64,000 nucleotides of DNA from Scytalidium lignicola. Its lineage: Eukaryota > Ascomycota > Leotiomycetes. Where the stretch lies: NCBI GenBank assembly GCA_002812745.2, contig NCSJ02000005.1, positions 62,001 to 126,000 of the forward strand. Reading direction: 5' to 3'. Position numbers and translations under genes: made by a program. Shown piece by piece: positions 57,901-64,000 of the stretch (position 1 is its first letter; each line of letters opens with the position of its first letter). Under the pieces are notes generated by a model, which was not told the DNA's origin, did no database searches, and worked only from the letters and a program-made list of their open reading frames with translations.

Positions 57901-59722
57901 TTGAACGGAGTTTCTCCAGGACAATCGTCATCCATGCAAAATCACCCTCCGTCTCTTTCTCAATCGTGGTTATGATCTTCTTTCTATATTCCACGGCTTC
58001 GAGGTGACTAGTCCCATCGAATGCGGACATGTTTTTTAGTTTATGCTCAATGTACATATGGATATCGTGAGAATTGTTGTGTCTGTCGCCCTCAGAGAGG
58101 CGAATACGAGTAAACGATTTCTGCTCATCTACGCTCAAATTTCTTGTGCTTATAAGGATACGAAAGGTTTCCTTTTCACTATCCACTAAGTTCTTTAGCA
58201 GGGAAATGATATTTTTCAACATACCATCCTCTAGGCCATCGATCAGGATGTAAAACGGTCGATTAAACTTCTTAATTTCCTCATTTTTGAGAAACAATTG
58301 TTCCCAGATATCGTACACATTCGGATTGTATCCCATCTTCTGACATTTCTCAGCCATTGACTTTATCAACGACCCGGAAGACGTAGCGCACTGCCACAGT
58401 AGACACTTCAAGACAAAAGATAGGGTGTGATAGTTGTCCGTTTGCTGATCTGAGCCACTATATATATATATATCGAACGGTGCGGCCTTCTGTCGTCAAG
58501 ATACTTCGCAATGTTCGCCATCAAATACGTCCTTCCCGTCTTTTCCGCGCCCTCAATAACCAGCATAGGGTGTGCAGGTTTAAACTCCTTACCTTTGCCA
58601 GCAGCAACACCATCCAAAGTAACCCAGTTCCGAAACTGCTCCACATTTTCCACCCACGCCATCCCCGTATTTGGAATCAACGAAGCTGTGATCTCTTCTA
58701 ATCTGTTTTCCCATACACGCTTGGGCTCATCATCGCCGAAACCCAGGGCTTTTGCAATGGCAATACGCCACCCTTTCGCATCCACTGTGGTCTGTTGCTG
58801 CTCCAATATCTGCTTAATATTTCTAACATCACTATACGTCAAGGCTGTCAAAAGGTCATTCTCCTTCTTCACCAACTTCCCCATTTCATCAGCCAACGCT
58901 TGAATACGACTTTCACCCAGAAATGCCTGTTTCGTAAGCATTTTCAGGGTCTCCCGTCGATAAATCAATCAAGGTACCAACTCGTAAGATCTGGACGAGT
59001 TTAAGCAGGATTTGCGCTGCGATGTATTGTAACTCGGTGATCTTTTCCTCAGAACTGTTGGTGTTATACATGTGGAGACGGCCGATGAAGTCGTTGCATA
59101 TTGAGAGGAGTGCCTCGAGCTTGTCAATCATTTCCACGAAGTTGGTCCAGAATTGAAGGAAGAAACCTATCGCGTTGAAACAGGATGGTGCCGGTGCAAA
59201 TGCCTGGGGCCTAGTTAGCATAAGTAGTGGGAGATGTCTTATAAGCTGTTCCGTGATAGCCAGAAGGACTTTTGAAAGATTGAAAACCCTTACTTGTGAT
59301 GCAGCCCCAGCCACCCTCTCGCCCAATGTGTTGATACATTTAATAGTATTGGTCAAAGTATTCTTGAATTTCTCATCCTTTTCGCTTTTATTTGAGGTCA
59401 CTTTCGGCTTCAACTGATCCATCAACCCGAGAATTTTCTCAGTTGTATATTTTACGTCGTCCTGGATCTTGTCCCTTTCGTTTGTAGGCGGCGACTTTGG
59501 ATCTTGCTTTCCCTTGCCTTTATTTTCACCATGGAACATCTTCATAAATCTCCGTTTCTCTTTAACTTCATTGTGGGGGGGCTCAGAAAGTGATTTGACC
59601 ACTTTATTCATTTCTTCCCAGATTTTCTTGGTCTCTGCTTCTAGCCATTCATCTCTTGTCTTTTGGTGGTTCTTGAAGCTTTGCGCGCCACTTTTACGGC
59701 TTTTCGTGTCACTTGATGACAT
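54974..59722 (-). CDS. STAND/NLR-like protein gene with TPR-like repeats, frame disrupted
   Basis: Likely intracellular receptor-type ATPase. From ATG 59722: a basic N-terminus, an intron at about 59220-59295, and a Goodbye-like helical domain (FAPAPSCFNAIGFFL, MIDKLEALLSICND). Next come the P-loop LVIEGAEKTGRTYL (Arg in place of the usual Lys), Walker B FYILIDGLEDGM, a winged-helix region (EVILWVLTSQITLSLDDMNAVL) and TPR-like repeats (LDLGNIYWIAKKYDLAAKMH). Last is a zinc-ligand tail (CASCNEY, CMECFG, KCYN, GCPTRHKRA). Breaks: the P-loop segment (about 58965-58470) is in another frame, bounded by TTGATTGA (58965-58972) and a TA run (58459-58473); there is a one-base shift near 56610, an N at 56578 and a TAG at 55274-55276. 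The frame after that TAG stays open to 54974 with family-like LKQWKIKLKKEYL. Either a pseudogene or assembly errors. Confidence 0.7.
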
Positions 59723-61602
59723 ATTTCAGCTACTTGTCGTACTACGAGTTTGGAGTTTAAAATACGAAAAAGAAATATTTGCCGACTTCTGCTGGGCAAG
59801 ACATTCATCGCTTTTGTGCTGCCACCCACCATCTCTCAGCCTCATCAGAAACTGGTTCGTGAGTGCAGCTGGCTTGCAGCAAACACGGAAATTCCTACCA
59901 GTCGAATTGAAGTTTGTTGATTGTTACACATGGGTTCAATGCATCATGCAACGGATCAAGGATTGGTTTTATTTCAGAGCGAATAATGTGCTGTCACAAT
60001 ACTGATCGACAGTATAACTTTCCTGTATCACGCTCCATGCACTGCTCTGCCTAACGTTATTTAGCTAGAATTGCAGCTGCTTTGCGATATACGGACTTGT
60101 CTCCGAGGGTGTTGGCTTTATTATTATTGGCAGTCTACGGGTTAGCAGGGCACCTACTGTAGAACCTAAACCCCTGACAATGCGTGACCCACACAGCGCA
60201 GGCCGTAGGTCAGTATCTCTGAAGACCATGAGGAGGTCGACTTCATTAAATCTCTGAGGGTAGCTTGGGGTAATGGGCATCGCTGGCGTTGGAGTTACTG
60301 GTTTTTCCGCGGGTAGAGGAGATGCAAGGCTCTCAACAAGACCGAGACATAGCCGAGTGGTAACTTTCATTGTATCTATCTAGGAAGTTCCAGGAGACAA
60401 AGGCGGCCGTGAAATAGACACATGAAAAACGCAAACAACGGTCGATAGTGGTCTTCCCACTCTGTCTCCCTCACCCGACTGTGCCAGTTGTGAAAGGCTC
60501 CCACCTCCACTTCGACCTATGCTCCTCTACCTTTGGCGCACCTCTCCCATCCGTGTTGTAAATAACATCTCTGTCCTTTTTCCCCAGTGGTTTTTTATGG
60601 TGACTTTCTCGTTGGGCTCTCGCGCTTCTGTATTGAAGAGTCAATCGAACATGAAAATTTCAATGATGAGTCGATGGATGAAATGAGGGAATGAGAGACG
60701 AACGCTTCGATGGAAGATATTGGTCGGTTCTCAAATTTGAGGCGGGATAGGCCGAGACCTAAAGCAAGACACATTTTGGCGATTTGAATGGACAGGGCTG
60801 TTCGTGATATAGCATGCAGGAGGAGGGTTGTTGCCGATCGAGATATTCTGCGAATATCTAATTTGCTGAAGTGTGGTGCGATTCAAGACAAGTAAGAAAC
60901 CCAAAGAGTAATTAGTTATCATTCCAGCCTATCGGTTCCGCTTATTAAGCGGACTCTTCGATGAATATCGACGAACATCACATAGGGTTGGGTTAGGTTG
61001 AGTCTGAATGTGTATAGTCAGAATGTGTATCTCATCTCATTATGCACATTGCATTTGTTGAACATATAACATTAGACAGCTTTGTCTCTCTTTTATTCCA
61101 CATATCGGTTGCTTCCTACGCTCATGTACCTCATGTATGGCGCTCTGCATTAGAAAGGCAAACTCAAAGCATGGAAGGGTTTTGATAAAAATAGAATCTA
61201 GGATTAAATTCCGCAAGGTTTACACCACCCCTCTTGTGAATCTTGACTTATAGGACACGTCATAGCGAGTAATTAAAAGTTTCGAAGCCGTGACTGATAT
61301 AATTATCATGGCTTATCTGAGATCCTTACGGTAGTCATGCAGATGTTGAATTTGAAACTCTCTGTGAAGACAAAGATTGCATAGCTGGCTCTAACAGCAC
61401 TACTTCTTATAGACGAAAAGCCATCTAAATGAGAGTAAAAGTATTTGTTATTCAAAGAAAGTTCAGAACAGTATTGCTAGTTAATTCGTGCTTTAGAAGC
61501 AAAAATATAACAACCTGAGGAATAACGATTAAAATATCAAAGGAACGTATAGAAGAGAATTTAGGGTGTGCTAGCCACATATTTTTAGGCCAAGGCTCCT
61601 AA
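59723..61602. other. Intergenic
   Basis: About 1.9 kb. It holds a 101-codon ATG frame on the minus strand (60065-60370) with no recognised domain, dispersed repeat copy 2 and a short palindrome CCGCTTATTAAGCGG at 60939-60953. I do not support a gene here. Confidence 0.5.
60944..60987 (+). repeat. Dispersed repeat copy 2
   Basis: The partner of 53691-53734, about 80% identical over 44 bp. It runs into a telomere-like TAGGGTTGGGTTAGG stretch. Confidence 0.5.
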
Positions 61603-63309
<1,707 letters not shown>

Positions 63310-63747
63310 ATTGATTGTAGATAGCTCTACTTTACAAACAAGATGGATGGTACAGCCGTTACTTTCGTGAGCGAATGATACCGGAGTATAAATAAAGCAA
63401 GCTGTTAGGGCGCGCCTTTTGCTTTACATGTTGTTGCCTCAGGCCACAAAGCTCTGTCCTGTTACCAACTACCAGAAGTCTATCTGACAAAGACAAGTCT
63501 GCTTTAGCTGCGAAGAGTGGTATTATGACGAGCTCCGTTTCAGCTTGACGATAGTTGTATAAGCACACATTACATGAGCAGTGACTTGATAATCAACGTC
63601 ATAACGAAAAATGTAAGAAAAATTATACACGAGGGTTTACTCTATCTCCATCAGCATTTTACCATAACAGTTGTAGATATTTAAACGAAAGTTTATAGCA
63701 TAGAAGTTAATGCTATAAATCTGATGCTAGGTAATTATATTCGTACA
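63310..63747. other. Intergenic: MetAP2 promoter region
   Basis: Upstream of MetAP2 and downstream of the kinase gene. No gene recognised. Confidence 0.5.
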
Positions 63748-64000
63748 TTAGTGCTTCGTTGGTCTTCTACATATCTCTGATGCACTATCACTTTCATTCT
63801 TCGCCTGCTGAACTGCTTGGAAGGCTGGGAGGCCCCATTTCTTCATCCATGGCCCATTTGCAATCTCCGTTATACTCATTCTGTCTTCTGGAAGAAACCG
63901 AAACATACTCTCGAATGGTTCCAGCAGATCCCCCAGCTCTTCATCTGTCATACTACCTTCCCTGTCCTCAGCGATATAATCTACCCGCGCCGGCAACCGT
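63748..64000 (-). CDS. Protein kinase C-terminal fragment (partial at window edge)
   Basis: The frame is open from the window end to the stop at 63748, giving the last 80 or so residues. FESMFRFLPEDRMSITEIANGPWMKKWG is the usual end of a Ser/Thr kinase C-lobe, where the invariant Arg of the last helix (here EDRMS) precedes a hydrophobic Trp. The catalytic core lies beyond the window. The SRPK-like impression is weak. Confidence 0.7.
   Translation of the reverse strand, partial: RLPARVDYIAEDREGSMTDEELGDLLEPFESMFRFLPEDRMSITEIANGPWMKKWGLPAFQAVQQAKNESDSASEICRRPTKH

Noticed and set aside
60065..60370. 101-codon ATG frame on the minus strand
   Set aside because: Composition and length give no support, and no family is recognised; probably chance.
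60975..61000. Telomere-like TAGGGTTGGGTTAGG
   Set aside because: Only about two degenerate units and embedded in a dispersed repeat; no array and no subtelomeric gene pattern.

Overview
The window is nuclear DNA from a filamentous ascomycete (Pezizomycotina). Genes are interrupted by 45-80 bp GT-AG introns with fungal branch points. Families are typical of these fungi: Zn2Cys6 regulators, a non-reducing PKS, STAND/NLR and ankyrin proteins, a Clr5-domain protein, and a GH7 cellulase with a CBM1. Intergenic DNA is AT-rich, and repeats carry C-to-T/G-to-A stop codons of the kind made by repeat-induced point mutation (RIP). The genus cannot be read from the sequence; Leotiomycetes is a reasonable guess from the melanin gene set, no more.

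0-18 kb, putative small-molecule catabolic neighbourhood: sugar-porter MFS transporter (988-2705, -), class III CoA-transferase (3669-5150, -), Zn2Cys6 activator (6020-8383, -), PrpF-type isomerase (9274-10464, +), a 3.2 kb AT-rich gap holding an unusual interrupted tRNA-Lys(UUU), a composite C2H2 x2 + Zn2Cys6 regulator (13633-16751, -), and the 5' stump of a CocE/NonD-type hydrolase (17573-17773, -). 18-21.7 kb: a decayed NACHT-ankyrin gene whose repeat tail carries five in-frame stops. 21.7-23.2 kb: a secreted GH7 endoglucanase.

24.5-37.6 kb, a compact DHN-melanin cluster: SAT-KS-AT-PT-ACP-ACP-TE polyketide synthase, scytalone dehydratase, hydroxynaphthalene reductase and an Ayg1-type polyketide-shortening hydrolase. 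Together they cover the route from malonyl-CoA through a chain-shortened 1,3,6,8-tetrahydroxynaphthalene to 1,8-DHN. No laccase and no pathway regulator are present beside them.

37.8-51 kb: an 1878-residue ankyrin protein with a nucleotidyltransferase-like N-terminal motif; a Kre9-like GPI-anchored wall protein; a Mutator-like (MULE) DNA transposon with perfect 60-bp terminal inverted repeats but a stop-riddled transposase, inserted just upstream of the wall-protein gene; and a 14-TM DHA2 drug:H+ antiporter. 51.9-53.7 kb: a Clr5-domain protein. 55-59.7 kb: a second STAND/NLR-like gene with TPR-like and zinc-ligand C-terminal regions, its frame broken at short tandem repeats. 61.6-63.3 kb: methionine aminopeptidase 2. 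63.7-64 kb: the C-terminus of a protein kinase running off the window.

Ten single Ns occur, eight directly beside homopolymer runs. In the PKS and MetAP2, deleting the N restores the frame, so some apparent frameshifts here are assembly artefacts.
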